Shown here: piece by piece, positions 1 through 11,677 of the stretch
Layout of the letters: the number at the start of each line of letters is the position of its first letter
Numbering within the stretch: position 1 is the first letter of the stretch
Assembly: GCA_037447655.1 (NCBI GenBank)
Contig: JBBHKE010001162.1
Span: 33,534 to 69,546, forward strand
Source: Zygnema cylindricum
Lineage: Eukaryota; Streptophyta; Zygnematophyceae; Zygnematales; Zygnemataceae
Direction: 5' to 3'
DNA: 36,013 bases
Notes under the pieces: generated by a model
Seen by the model: the letters and a program-made list of their open reading frames with translations, nothing else
The model's database searches: none
What the model was told of the DNA's origin: nothing
Made by a program: the position numbers and the translations under genes

Positions 1-64
1 AAAAGTCGTACGTCCAGTCGAAACCTTAGAGAGAGAGAGAGAGGAGAGAGATTCCAAAGCTGAC

Positions 65-3000
65 CTGCATGCTGAAAAGTAGGCCTCCAGAGAATCAATT
101 TGATCTGGCGTGAATACTGTCCAGAATTCCTCGTTGCCCTTTACAATGTTTTCGTCACCTTCGATCTCACTTGTAGGTAACTCCAAGGGACCTGAATTAA
201 CGAACAAAAAGGCATCAATTAATACGGATCAACTCCACATTAAAGACCAATTTGTAAAACATCAAAATCTGTACGTTTCTTTTTAAGGGAGATTCAAGAA
301 ACGCTTACGAAGCAAACATTTTCGTTTCAAAAATATTTGAGGGCTGAAGAATTTTCTATGAGACACCATATCAAGACATTTACCATTTTCCAAAGAAGGA
401 TATCATTAACTTTGCTTAAAACAAGGTCTAGAACACCCAGAATTCACAGGGAAAGAATGTCAATTTCCCGTTTGAGAGTATCACCTAAAAAACCACAAAG
501 AACTCTAAAAAAACCTAAGAATCCCCCTTAAAAACCCTAAGAAACCCACCTCGCCTAAGTATTTGAGAGCGTCCATTGCCATCATGGAGGCGCCAATAGG
601 ACCATCCAAAAGGATCAAAGAGTATTGGCTCGGTTCGCAAAGCAAGATTCTCCAAAGATCCTGCGTTTAGGAAATAGAATAAAGAAAATAAAGAATGATA
701 AGGAGAGAGAATGGAGTAGAAGTGGGAGTGGTAACCTAAGCGAGAGAGGGAGAGGGAGAGAAAGTGGGAGAGGGGAAGGGAAGTGGAGATGGAGGTAGAG
801 GGAGTGGAAGAGGGAGAGGCAAGCAGTAAAATCAGAAAATTTGCTCAGCCATTCGCCATAAGCCATAACCCGAATGCTTTTTCACTTCAAAGGTGAAATA
901 CAGACTACGGCAAATTACAAAGTTACATTGCTCTTAATTTTTTCACAACTGAATCTTCTCAACATGCTTGATCAACTTATCCTTATAAATTCACCCAGCT
1001 AATTTTCTTGGTCAGACGTTTGAATACTAATTTCAAGTTTCTTATTACCTGAAATAGTGTGTATTTGTTTTATTTACGATGTTTTGTATTTACAGAACCC
1101 AACCACCACCATACCACAGTTTATTTGACTACATTGCCCATCGCGATAAGTGCAAGGAACTAACAGTATCAAAACGATATTAATATTGGCAATACTAATT
1201 TATGGCAGAGGGACTTGGACAATTTAAGGCCATACACTTCAATAGTGTGTAATAAACACTATTTTATGATTTTCAGCCAAAAAAAGCTGCGATTGAATCA
1301 CTGATAATAACACTAATCGTGATGGGCATTGTACTATACTCGAAAGACTACCTCGCATAGATAAGAATCTACCAAACCTGGAAAGTACATAGCCAGGTAA
1401 ATAATTCAAAGAAAATTTAGATCATATGGTTTAGACAATATATTGGAGCAAACATGTCCGGGTGTACCTTTTGGCCCTATTGCTGCTACAAGTTTCTCAT
1501 TTGCAGATTGCAACTTCAGTCGACTTTTCTCCACAAGCCGGAGATGCTTTTCCAAAGCAGCTTGCTTCTTGCGATTCTTCGTAGCTTCAATACGTTTTGC
1601 AACTTCTAAATTCTTCTGCTTCTGCAACTCCTCCTTCGCCTCCTTTACCTGTCCAAGTAACATGTGTTTATTCAACTTTTTATCAACCAGCATCATGAAT
1701 ACGGAATCAATCTCCAATTGTAGAAGAATAGCCAACAATAATAGACTTATTTAGAATGCTGCAAAGCATTGTTCAGAGTACATTGTATGACAAGTTGATG
1801 ATACATCTCAACAGATTAAAATCCAACTAAATGGAGCCATAGTTTGACAAAAAACACATTTGAAGTAAAGATTGTAGGAACATAAAATAATTGCAGCTAC
1901 ACTGCCCTTTGATGCAAGAATAAGGGCAGAAAAAATGGACATGGACATAATTGTGATACCCAGGAAAGGAAAAAATGTTTACACCTTGTCACAAATTATA
2001 GCAAAAGTCTTTATCAAACACTATGCTTTGAGATAAAAAGCATTACAATCCAATTTACACGCTGCCTAACTTTCGTGAATTCAACAAAAGATGGATCCTC
2101 ACGGGCAGATAAACCACACCAAGTACTTACAAAGACGATAACTGAATAAGACCAAATCAAGATGAGCACACAGCATGAATTTGAATGGTGTCTAGAGGAA
2201 TTAAACACTTCCATAGGGGAAACTTCCAAAACCAAGAGTTTTTCACAGTTAAAGCAGCTGACAATTTCTCTTCAAGCTACTATAAATCTCTTCTAAGTGG
2301 CACAGCAGTAACTAGGAGTCCCTCAGATTTTGACAAACACAACTGCAAAAAGTCAACAAGATCAAATCACAAACAAAAGGTTGGTTTACAGTGCAAACAC
2401 AAGCTCTCTTGAAAAAAAAACAAATCACTGTGATACAAGCTTTGGAGATTACCTCTTTCCGAACAGCAGATATTGCCTCTCTTTTCTCTCGGAGCTTCTC
2501 GGCATTGTCGTCGGCTGATTGTTCGATGTAGTCCCTCAAAACACTGAGGAGACAGCATGGAAACAGTAAACACAGATTAGGCAGGGGTGGCTAAATCAGT
2601 GATACCAATGTAACATACTAGTATAATGCCTCAGTTTAAACCATAAGACAACCAACTTCGCTATCGGAAGCTCAGGTCTTTTAAACCTCTGTCAACGTAT
2701 GCACGGGAAAGACAAATGTATGCAATGGACAATCCTCGCAATCTTCGACGGATTATCTTTAAATCGCCTATTTGTGGGCACCAATTGCCTCCTCATTCTA
2801 TGGGGACGGCCAAAATTTTCCCAAGCATTCAAGCAATTTGCCCAAGCAATTTGCAATACTTCCAAACCACGCTGTTTTCGAGACAGCTAACGTCCAAGCC
2901 AGGAAATAAAGGCTTTGATTTGGTGGCCATTAGATCCATAGCACAAACCATAAATGGAATGGGGAAGATAAAGCTGACCACATATCATATCTCCTATTGT

Positions 3001-6000
3001 CCAAGACGAGGTACTTTACATGAATAACAAGATAACAAACTAGCCATTGGAATATGTCATATAATGTGAATGTCTTGAGGGAAGCTGTCCTAGGAGAACT
3101 GTTGCACCAGGATAGAATAGTGCTCTTTCCATTCTATCAAAGACTTATAATTTCCTTCTCCACAAAGATCGGGTATGGATCAATCTCAAGACACCTAAAA
3201 CAAAGCTGCAATGACCAATCCCAGCAATGATTTTCAAAAGTAGAAAAGCTTCATTGAGCTTAATCTGAGAGAAAAATACATTTTTTTGCAATGTGTACCA
3301 GAGACAGGTCAAAATCAAGACCACGTGGCATTCACGGTTTTTGAGAGTTTCCTTACTTAGTCTCCAGAGCATCCTCGCAAAGCATGTTAAGGAGTTCCAA
3401 TTTTTCCCGCAACTTCAGCTCTGCGAATCCTTCTGCCCCTTTGGCCAGCTGAGAAGAAACTCGAAGGACGTCGTTACTCGTATCCCCTAAGGTGTTGTCT
3501 GATTGAGGATTATTATCTTCGACATCAGATTCCTGACATTTTTCCTCATGCGGCAACACTTCCTGGGAGGCCGGGCCACAAAGAGGCTTGCTCCAACCTC
3601 GTGGAGGACAAGGATGAGTGAGAAGGTGTTTACTTAACACAACAAGCCATGACTTTTCGTCAGAAGATAGACTACTCACAATAGATCTGCCAGGCAACAA
3701 TTGAAATACATCAGGATTTGCGAACGAGAATTGAAGTAAGAACCAAGTATACACGTGACAATGCTTATCACATAACTTAGACACATCAAGCTCCAAAAGA
3801 TAAAATATAAAATACACTCGGATGCATAGTGTGCTGGCAATTCCTAAAGCTTAATGAGAATAGCTGCCACCGGAAAAAGAATGGACTTTGTAAAGAGTAT
3901 TATAAGCACCTTGGCATAGAAAAACAAAAGAACAATGTTAACTTTTTGCCCCAAACTGCTTTCTCGAGTTAGATGCATTCCACATTAACCCATTTTTTTC
4001 CCAAATGAGTTTTACTGCTTCCCCTAGAGAATTAGTATGAGTGCCGTACATTTTAGAGTCTTCTGTTAATATCATTTTCAGGAGCTTCACATGTAATTGG
4101 ACAAATGCCGACTGTTCGGCCCTGCGAATGATTCCTCCTCTTTCAAGTTCCTTAAGAATACTGCGAGCTTGCCCTCCTGTTATTCCAAGGGGCTGTTCCA
4201 CCCATCCACATGACAACATCATTAAAACTGGATATGGAATGTGCCCGACTAAATAAACCCTTTTACATATTGACAAAACGACAAAAGAGCTAGAAAAAAA
4301 AATCTGTCATCGGTACCATTAAAGAAACCGTACCCGAGTATTTTGGGGTGAATTTTACGGAGAAAAATAACCCTTTTTACATACTTGACAAAACGAAAAA
4401 AAAGTGTTGCGTGCTGAAAAAAATCTCTGTTACCATTGCCAGTAAAAAACTGCACCTGAGCAATTGGGTCAAGTTTTGGCGACAATGTATAATGTGATCA
4501 TCTGTGGTGCAATGGACTGAAGACCATTGAATGTACTCTCAGCGATCTAAGAAAGAGTATGACAGATGATAGAAGTATCCATTACCTTTGAAAACGCGTA
4601 AAGGAACTCTACAAGTTGCAAAGCCTCTGAAACGAGGCCCTCTTCAAAATCTACACCTAATACAGTGGTCAATTTCTGGCCTTTTGGCATAATTTTTTCC
4701 AACCTTGCTTTGTAAGCTGTTTGGTCAATTGGATCCAGCGGATCATCGTTTATCCTCGCCTTTTTTTCTATAAAGTCAGTTTTCTCGTCACCCTCTACCC
4801 CTTCCGCTTCATCGTCATTTGGCAAATCAAAAACTTCTAGCTTTCTCTTTGCAGAAGAGGCCGAACCTTTTCCTGAGTCGGAGGACAAATTCGAAGGGGC
4901 TTCATGATGTTGAACAGCCCCAGGCAACTCTTTCCTTGAACCATGCTTACTATTCACTAAGGAACAAGGCTTCATTTCCTTGGATTTCGTTGGTGAATCA
5001 GACAGAGTTACAAGAGAACCAGCTTTTTCTTGCGGTTTCTGCCCTAACACATTTTTCTTGCGACCTCTCGGTGGATTTTGAGAAACAATCGGCTGGTTTT
5101 CAAGCTTTAAACGACCTGAGCGACCAGAATCAACTCCGGCCTTTTCTGTGGCATTTTTGGCTTTGGTAGTCGAATTTTTTATTTCCTTCTTACTAACCCT
5201 TTTCTTTCCTAACTCGCTCCCCTTTGATGGACTGGTACCTCTAACGATATCCTGGTCAGAAGATGCCGGTATCGAAGACTTGGTGATGGTCACTTCATCC
5301 TGGTCAAGCACAACTCAAAGAGTTTATCAATACCAGAGAATTACATGACTTTGACACACCTCTGTAGGTTCATAATATTAAAGTGCAAGAAAACCTGCAT
5401 TAAACAACACAATACATCTTGTCTCCGTTTTTTCCAACTGCTAAAACGTGCATCCTTCCATATCCTATTGCATCCAATCATTCCATGACGGTTCCATGTA
5501 GGAATTTGCGTTTTGAGCAATCAATGAATTATCCAGTAGTGATAGGACGGATATACCCTGCAATTAGATTTCACTTGCTGCTTTGGTTCAAATTAAACGT
5601 GACTAACCTTTTCTGTCCTAGTGCCGAGCAGCAGTTCCTTTACAGACGAATATCCAGTTGCTTTTGCAGCATGGACCAAAATCCCAGTAGGGGGCAGTCC
5701 TAATCGTTTTCTGGCAAGAAGACGACAATCGATAAGTTAGAGAAATGTGTCAGATAACTTTTGAACAGCAACCAAGCTGTATGATGTCTCCAAGGGCGGC
5801 TCAAACGAAAATCAATTTAACACAGCAAATGACAATGCTTCAATAGACTGCGACAAATACAGAGACAGCAACGATATACTGCGACAGATACAAGAGCTGT
5901 AACAATACACTGACAAATACAGAGATGTAACAGTATATTGGCACGAGTACAGGGCTGGAACAATACACTTACAAATACAGACTGACAAATACAAAGCTGT

Positions 6001-9000
6001 AACAGTAAACTGACACACACAGCTGTTATAAACTGTCAATACAGAACTGTAACAGTACACTTACAAATACAGAGCAGTAACAATAGACTGACAAATAAAC
6101 AGAAACTGTAACAATTCGCTGACAAATGCAGAGCGGTTAAAACACACTGACAAAACCAGAGCTGTAAAAACACACTGACAAATTCAGAGCTGTAGCAATA
6201 CACTGAGAAAGACAGACCTGTAACAATACACTGACAAACACAGAGCTGTAACAGTACACGGACAAATACAGAAGCTGTAACAGCAAACTATGGCAAATAC
6301 AGAGCCATAATAATACACTGACAAATACAGAGCTATAACAATACGCTGTGACAAATACAGAGATTTAATAATGCACTGACAAATACAGAGTGTAACAATA
6401 CACTTTCAATGGCGGAAAAGGTTTCAACAGAAGGACAGACACCTGACGCCTACCTGCAGATACTGCAATTGCATTCCCCTCGACACCTTGGGCATGACCA
6501 ATCAAGCACTTTGCAAACTTCATCCACGACTTCACTGTACCTGCAGCAATACACACCTCCGCCTATTAGTAGCACATAAGGTAACATCTCAAATTCCAAT
6601 TCTCACATTAATGATTCAAGCTGCAGCAAAATTAAACTACATTGCTATCAGCTGTTGAAGGACGTTTCTTGAAGTTAAGAGGCATTTCCATTTTGCATAC
6701 ATGACACACTAATTTAGCTTTAGATTAATTAACTGTCTTAAACGAAAAGGCAATTCCATGGTTCCACATACAAATTGTTTAGTAAAAATTTACTAATTAA
6801 TTTACTGCTCAAACAGAAAAAAAGTGGATATACCCAGTTTTCCCTGCTTTTCACAACCCCGCCTTTGAGTATTCTGTTTGAAACATGAATGCAGATGGTT
6901 TGCATGAGCTTATTACTTGAAGAACAAAGAAGAGAATAGTATACAATATGGACATTTTTGCGGTATTTGAACCTCCGTTCTGAGTGCGGTAAAAATTATT
7001 GGCAGTAACAATTTATGCCATAGACATCATTGAAATGGAATTTGAAGGATATTATCCAGTTTTCGTGTTTACTCCTCCTAACAATTGGAATTTTTTAGAA
7101 TATTATCCAGTTTTTGTGTCTACTCCTAACAATTGGAATTTTGAAGAACATTATCGAGCTTTTGTGTCTATTCCTCTTAACAATTGCACAGTGAAAAGAC
7201 AAGTGAAGAATAGCACAATCACAGGCAAACCGACCTTCCATAAACTGCAGCTCCTTAAACTCAAGTGGTAACTCCAAAGAAACAAATTGGACAACCGGAC
7301 AAGCAGAGATAATTTTCAACTTGAGGCTGAAAATTCATCCCATTTACACTATCCATCGCTATTAGCGCTGATAACACTAATTTGGTCGCAGCTTTTTGTA
7401 ACCAAAATCACAAATAGTGTTAAACACTCTATCTAATGGAATGGATTGCAAATCACCAGTCTCCTCGCACGAAATTATCATTATACATTCTAATTCCGCA
7501 TTTACACTAATTATTCCTTTACACTAATAATTCTCGCAGACACTGCCAATTGCAATTAGAGTTAATCACTCTGAATGGGGTGATTGTTTTTCTGTCTCAA
7601 AATCACGAATTAGTGTTAATGACACCATTTAGTTAAGGACCAATGATACGCCACGAGGTAAAATCTGATTTAGAGTAATTATAAAGTCCAATAAAGTTAT
7701 GATTCCTTTCACTAATAACAATAGGGAGTGTAATCATCACGTGTATACTGTTCATCCCTATTAGAGTTGACCACTCTAATTCCAGGAGTCTTTTTCTGAC
7801 CCAAAATCACAAATTAGTGTTAACAACAACACAAGCTTAGTAAGTGGCCAAAATAAGCCACGTTGCAAAATATAACTTTGATGCAGTAATTCTAATACAG
7901 AATTTGAGCTAACAATCACTAACTCTAATGGCGATGGGCACTGTCGTGAGCTTACCTGTTAATGAGACAGCTTGAGCAAAAGTATTGAGTACAAGGTTTC
8001 CCCTTCCATATTGCCTTACAGTGGGCAGATTTGTCGCAAGTTTTCTGACGACACTGTTTAAATCATCATCATAAAATATCAGTGTCATAAATATCATAAA
8101 TCATAAATATTCTATAATTTGAAGTCATAAAATAATAGCTCATAGAGGATGAGCCGACGTTTGTGCCAAAAACATACACCCAATATTATACTTTGTTTGT
8201 GAAAATATTTGTAATAAGTTTTTAAGTCACATGCAATAATAGGACAATTTACCAGTCCAGTCCAAGGATAAATAACAAATTTATCACAACATTAGAAGAA
8301 TAACAAGCGTCATGGCTTACACATGAGGGGGAGTCTCTGTGACGCAAGGCATACATTCGAGGCAACGGACAGGGTTTTTTGGGGATTTTTGGGGTTTTTT
8401 TTAAATAAAAAAACCTAAGAAACCCTGGGAATTTTGAGTTGTGGGACAAGAGGTACGATCCATTCAAACCACCTTAACAGGCTTGAGCACAAATAAGTTA
8501 ATCGTTTGGAACAAATTCAGATGTCCATTGTCATGTTACAAAGAAAGTTATATATGCGAACCTGGGAGATATATCAAAGCAGGTATGTGAACCTGGAAAT
8601 TTTATAAGTAAAATTGAAAGAGTTAAGGGGGAGAAATGCGGATTGCACATGGTACACTTGGATTGTCAAACAAAAATCAGATTTTTAATAAACAGCTTTT
8701 AACACTTGGATTAAAATCTTGTCACATGAAACTCGGACTGGTATTATCTCAGACCAATTGTATGGATTGTCCCGACAGGATAAATGTCAGACAGGTCAGT
8801 TTTTTGGGGTTTTTAGAGATTTCTAAAGTTTTTTAAGTCTGATTTAGGGTCCTTTTTTGGGGAGGGTTCTAGGGTTTTTAGAGTTTTTTTTAAGTTTTTT
8901 TATGGTTTTTTTAGGTTTTAGGGCTTTCATTAAGTTTTTAGGTTTTTAGGGCTTTAGGGTTTTGTCAGGGTTTTTAGGAATTGTTAGGGTCGTTAGGGTT

Positions 9001-11182
9001 TGATAAACGGTCGAAATCAAAGGGTTTTTAGGGTTTCTGGATTTTTAGGATTTTCTTTGGGTTTTGTTCAGGATTTTAAGATTTTTTTTAGAGTTTTTTA
9101 ACGTTTTTAGGGTTTGAGGGTTTTCCATTCAAGCACGTACTTGGTGACATGTTCTCCCGTTTTCACTGTCGTATATCCTTGAGCCCTGGATTCGTACTCC
9201 AGGGTTTGCGTTTCGTTTGCGCGTCTCCTCTTTCACTGCGTGCTCTGACTCTATACTGCTCTTCCTCTGTTTGCATATCACAGTAAAAACGGTACAAATG
9301 AGCATAGTTTTAACAGCTTTATCAATATAGTAATTATACAGTAGCAATAGTACAGAAAAATACAGTAGTGTAGTAATAATGTAGTTATACAGCCAGTGAT
9401 ATAGTAGCATACAGTACTGTTACTCTGTTCTCAGTACAACTCTGTAGTAGTATACAGTGGTATAGTAATAATACTTATTTAGTTATATTATGCTTATATG
9501 AAATATATTACACAATTACTTTGTATATAGTAATATACAGCAGTATAGTAATAATACTTATATAGTAACAATATAATTAAATGAAATGATACTACTACTC
9601 TGCAGTATAATCATATAAAAATATGATACCATTGCTCTGGATGTGGTAATATACAGTAGTATAGTAAAAATATTTACGTAATAAGAATATAATCATATTA
9701 AAAAAAATTATAGTAGGTAGTAATATTTCTGCTATAATCTCACAGGCGTAGAGCAAAGTGACCACAAAAGTTCTCTTTAAACTGGCATCCTTTGTCAGCA
9801 ACAGAAAGACAGAAATATTGCATGTGTTTTGCGTAAGCATGCAAGGAATAGTCAAACAATGTGAACAATTTCCACTGTAACAGGTACAAACCTTTTGTCC
9901 AGCTTTGGGATGTGCTTTAAGTTTTACCGTAGTCGACATTTTGTTCCCATCAGTGTTGACATCCTGCAAGTAGAAGAACATTCAGACTTAAGATTCCTTC
10001 ATATCCCTTCCTCTTCCCCTCCACTCATTCTTCTTCCCTCCCTTCTCTTCCCTTCTCCCTTCCCTTCGTATTTATGCGTTTATACAACCATGATTCATAG
10101 TTCAAATGTGCAAAAACCGTTGGAATCACTTTGGTTAGCCCATGCTATATGCATATTATACCGTATTGTACCGTATAATATGCTTATAGTGGGATAACCC
10201 CATACAGCGTTTCCGATCGTTTTCGCACATTCAAACTATGCCATTGTTCAACAAGCAGTTTTACGTTCTCACATAATGAAGGAAAAGTAAAGAACAAAAA
10301 AACAAGAGTAAACAGTAGAAGAACAGGTGCATTACAAAAAAGTAATGCAAAAAGAAGAACAGATGATAGGTTGCAGTACAAAAGAAAAACAGATAATTCT
10401 CCCGTTTGTGAATGACATGCACCGCAAAATGGCTTTAGTACGAAAATTGGGATGTCACTCAGGCTTCTACGTTTCATCAATTTTAATCCCACGGCCAAGA
10501 TATCATCACAGCCTTTTCCTGTTCATGTATCATTCAGTGAGAGACTCCTAACAACGTCTCTCACCATTTGACTAGACCAAAAACACAGGCCTTTCGCATC
10601 AGTTCTGTCCATTATAAGTCATATACACATGGATCCTAACTATTATTATACAAGGATCTTAAGTTATTGCTACTTGTTATCAGTTTATTCTTTTTTATCT
10701 ACAAGTAATAGGCATTCGAGCATTCAAACACTTTCCAATATAAAGTCTTTTCCCTAACTAATATTACTGGTTTCTTGCAACACAAGCCATATGTTTTTTC
10801 AGACAGCATGTATGCAATGATTTCCGCTGTTACCTTCGTAATATTTTCCTCTGGTACGAATATAACATTTTCCTGGTACGTTTATAATACTAACCTCTAG
10901 TATACGATAATTTCCTCTAATACTTACATAATGTTTTCCTCTGGTACGAATTTAACATTTTCCTGGTACGTTTATAATACTAACCTCTAGTATACGATAA
11001 TTTCCTCTAATACTTACATAATGTTTTCCTCTGGTACGAATATAACATTTTCCTCATGTATGCTTGTTCATTTTCTTCTGGTACGCATATATTTATTTTG
11101 ACTTAAATTTCAAGTGTCTATAATGACCACTTACCACGGCCACATCGTCCTTGACATCTGAAAGGTTTGTCTTTGCAGGCAT
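65..11182 (-). CDS. CDCA7-like 4CXXC_R1 zinc-finger protein with DDT/WHIM module (13 exons, 3' end off window)
   Basis: Seen: exons 11182-11135, 9963-9892, 9266-9141, 8053-7956, 6540-6454, 5710-5608, 5299-4586, 4192-3990, 3686-3357, 2543-2453, 1648-1468, 660-550 and 191-65. All have GT-AG borders and matching phases, giving about 764 residues; a donor at 64 shows it continues left. The zinc finger (about 70-178) has CHQC at 80-83, FCSSC at 107-111, CPRC at 131-134, CRGECNC at 134-140 and SICRKR at 141-146, then the PPTGILVHAAKATGYSSVKE segment. Residues 179-380 are a Ser/Lys-rich linker with basic runs, likely disordered. TTVLGVDFEEGL through QARSILKELERGG is DDT-like; LLNMLCEDALE (WHIM1), RTEPILFDPFGWSYWRL (WHIM2) and EEFWTVFTPDQIDSLEAYF (WHIM3) follow, with a coiled coil at about 600-680. 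Known: CDCA7 binds DNA and recruits HELLS/DDM1; DDT/WHIM domains occur in ISWI partners. Inferred: a nuclear chromatin-remodeling adaptor. A plant 'MAO-A repressor R1 zinc finger' protein is the same family. The exact ends of exons 1-2 are less sure than the rest. Confidence 0.88.
550..2543 (-). other. Coiled-coil and WHIM2 exons of the CDCA7-like gene (exons 10-12)
   Basis: Exon 10 (2543-2453) reads VLRDYIEQSADDNAEKLREK and on to RKE. Exon 11 (1648-1468) continues VKEAKEELQKQKNLEVAKRI and then VEKSRLKLQSANEKLVAAIG, a strongly charged helix with heptad character. It ends at an internal donor (AAAAG|GTACAC), not at the in-frame stop 60 nt further on; reading through would add a short unrelated tail. 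Exon 12 (660-550) holds the WHIM2 signature with paired aromatic residues. The phase 1 donor of exon 11 and the phase 1 acceptor of exon 12 fit only this model. An alternative end at the 1406-1408 stop would give a truncated isoform lacking WHIM2 and WHIM3. Confidence 0.78.
1130..1333. mobile_element. MITE, ~204 bp, TA-flanked, in a CDCA7-like intron
   Basis: The left end TACATTGCCCATCGCGATAA is mirrored by TCGTGATGGGCATTGTA on the right. A TA dinucleotide lies at each outer edge, as in Tc1/mariner-type insertions. No coding capacity. It belongs to the divergent superfamily with an ATCGCTATTAG core found repeatedly in this window. Confidence 0.7.
5838..6412. repeat. Intronic minisatellite, ~28-bp unit, about 20 degenerate copies
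   Basis: The unit approximates ACAAATACAGAGCTGTAACA followed by ATACACTG. Copies differ by point changes and small indels of 1-3 nt. It fills most of the intron between zinc-finger exon 5 and exon 6 of the CDCA7-like gene (5711-6453) and ends about 40 nt from the exon 5 donor. Short open frames across it are by-products of the repeat. Confidence 0.9.
7045..7185. repeat. Tandem repeat of about 53-bp units, 2.7 copies
   Basis: Three tandem blocks contain TATTATCCAGTTTT, then GTGTYTACTCCT and AACAATTGGAATTTT. The array makes a repetitive open frame (YYPVFV..NNWNF) that I do not regard as a gene: it sits in the intron between exons 4 and 5 of the CDCA7-like gene, on the opposite strand. Confidence 0.75.
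7345..7945. mobile_element. Cluster of three degenerate MITEs
   Basis: Element ends are seen at 7345 (TACACTATCCATCGCTATTA), about 7538 to 7735 (ACACTGCCAATTGCAATTAG to ACAATAGGGAGTGTA) and about 7745 to 7945 (CTGTTCATCCCTATTAGAG to CTCTAATGGCGATGGGCAC). The last two also share the internal motif AAAATCACRAATTAGTGTTA, so they are related copies lying in tandem. The rightmost end stops 10 nt from the splice donor of CDCA7-like exon 4. Confidence 0.65.
8367..9123. repeat. Degenerate TTTTTAGGG-type repeat tracts
   Basis: Runs of GGGTTTTTAGG and TTTAGGG variants occur at 8367-8430 and densely at 8790-9123, ending just before CDCA7-like exon 3. The unit resembles the plant telomere heptamer but is irregular and T-rich. 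Similar tracts on one strand or the other lie at about 490-545, 26405-26515, 30655-30700, 35485-35580 and 35830-35935. Confidence 0.6.
9290..9720. repeat. AT-rich repeat array in a CDCA7-like intron
   Basis: Repeated blocks of AATATACAGTAGTATAGTAA and TAATACTTATATAGTAA, roughly 110-130 nt apart, with internal CAGTA/GTATAGTA microrepeats. No coding sign. Confidence 0.7.
10841..11075. repeat. 90-bp tandem repeat, about 2.4 copies
   Basis: TTTTCCTCTGGTACGAA recurs at 10844, 10934 and 11024, and the 90-bp units between are almost identical (a few substitutions), suggesting recent duplication. It lies in the first intron of the CDCA7-like gene, about 60 nt from the exon 1 donor. Confidence 0.9.
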
Positions 11183-11642
11183 CTTTTTCTAGCTCAACGG
11201 AGGATTTTAAGCAAAAAAATAGTAACCGAAACCAATGTCCACTATCTAAAATATTTACTTTGAGCACATTGTCCTTAAACCTGCACTCAATCGGCTGAAT
11301 GGATGATGAACTTTTCTAATCAAAGCGTTTTTTGCAAGAAAAGAATGAAAGCTACTTGGTGGCTGACAACTACACATCCAAAAAATAATAGATCCACATC
11401 TAATTTAGACTAATATAGATCCAAAAACACTACAGACTCGATTACTGGACAAGCAACCAACTATTGCCTTAGTAACCATATTGTAAAAGGTACATAGGCT
11501 CATACATGTGAAAAGGCCATGTGTATCTATTTTGATGTATCTATGTAAATGATATCCGCTGTATGGAGCTTATCTTATCTTAATGTTTTCCGTATTTCCA
11601 AGGGTTCAACTGTTCAAGTTTCGAATGTTTCAAAACATTATA

Positions 11643-11677
11643 TTTCCCGCTCAAACTGTCGCCTTTGGGCGGGAGGG
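11643..11677. promoter_or_regulatory. Pair of E2F-like sites upstream of the CDCA7-like gene
   Basis: TTTCCCGC lies 461 bp upstream of the CDCA7-like ATG and a GGGCGGGAG motif follows about 17 bp further. Animal CDCA7 is a known E2F target, so S-phase control is a reasonable inference here. Chance occurrence of an 8-mer in 2.3 kb cannot be excluded. Confidence 0.35.

Larger units (their letters stand above)
6454..8053 (-). other. Core zinc-finger exons of the CDCA7-like gene (exons 4 and 5)
   Basis: Exon 4 (8053-7956, 98 nt) begins with the fourth residue of the CHQC motif and ends in NR. Exon 5 (6540-6454, 87 nt) supplies the Y of the RY motif and runs through CPRCRGECNCSIC. The exon 5 acceptor was chosen as CTGCAG|GTACAG rather than the TACAG six bases on, because only the first keeps the conserved RY pair and the phase. 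Thirteen cysteines lie between residues 80 and 143. The family RYGE motif reads RYSE here. Stretches that carry ICF-syndrome mutations in human CDCA7 (the RY arginine, the CRG glycine, the arginine after the last cysteine) look intact. Confidence 0.85.

Noticed and set aside
550-640. Alternative frame ILLDGPIGASMMAMDALKYL on the minus strand
   Set aside because: Looks protein-like but does not fit the phases on either side; the other frame gives the WHIM2 signature and joins correctly at both ends.
1406-1467. Read-through of CDCA7-like exon 11 to an in-frame stop as the gene's C-terminus
   Set aside because: A phase 1 donor at 1467 leads exactly in phase to WHIM2 (660-550) and WHIM3 (191-65) exons, so the gene continues.
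5838-6412. Possible CRISPR array because of regular repeats
   Set aside because: Units are contiguous and degenerate with no unique spacers, in a eukaryotic intron.
6999-7271. 90-codon open frame with repeated YYPVFV motifs
   Set aside because: Follows from a short tandem repeat in an intron; starts at a non-ATG codon.
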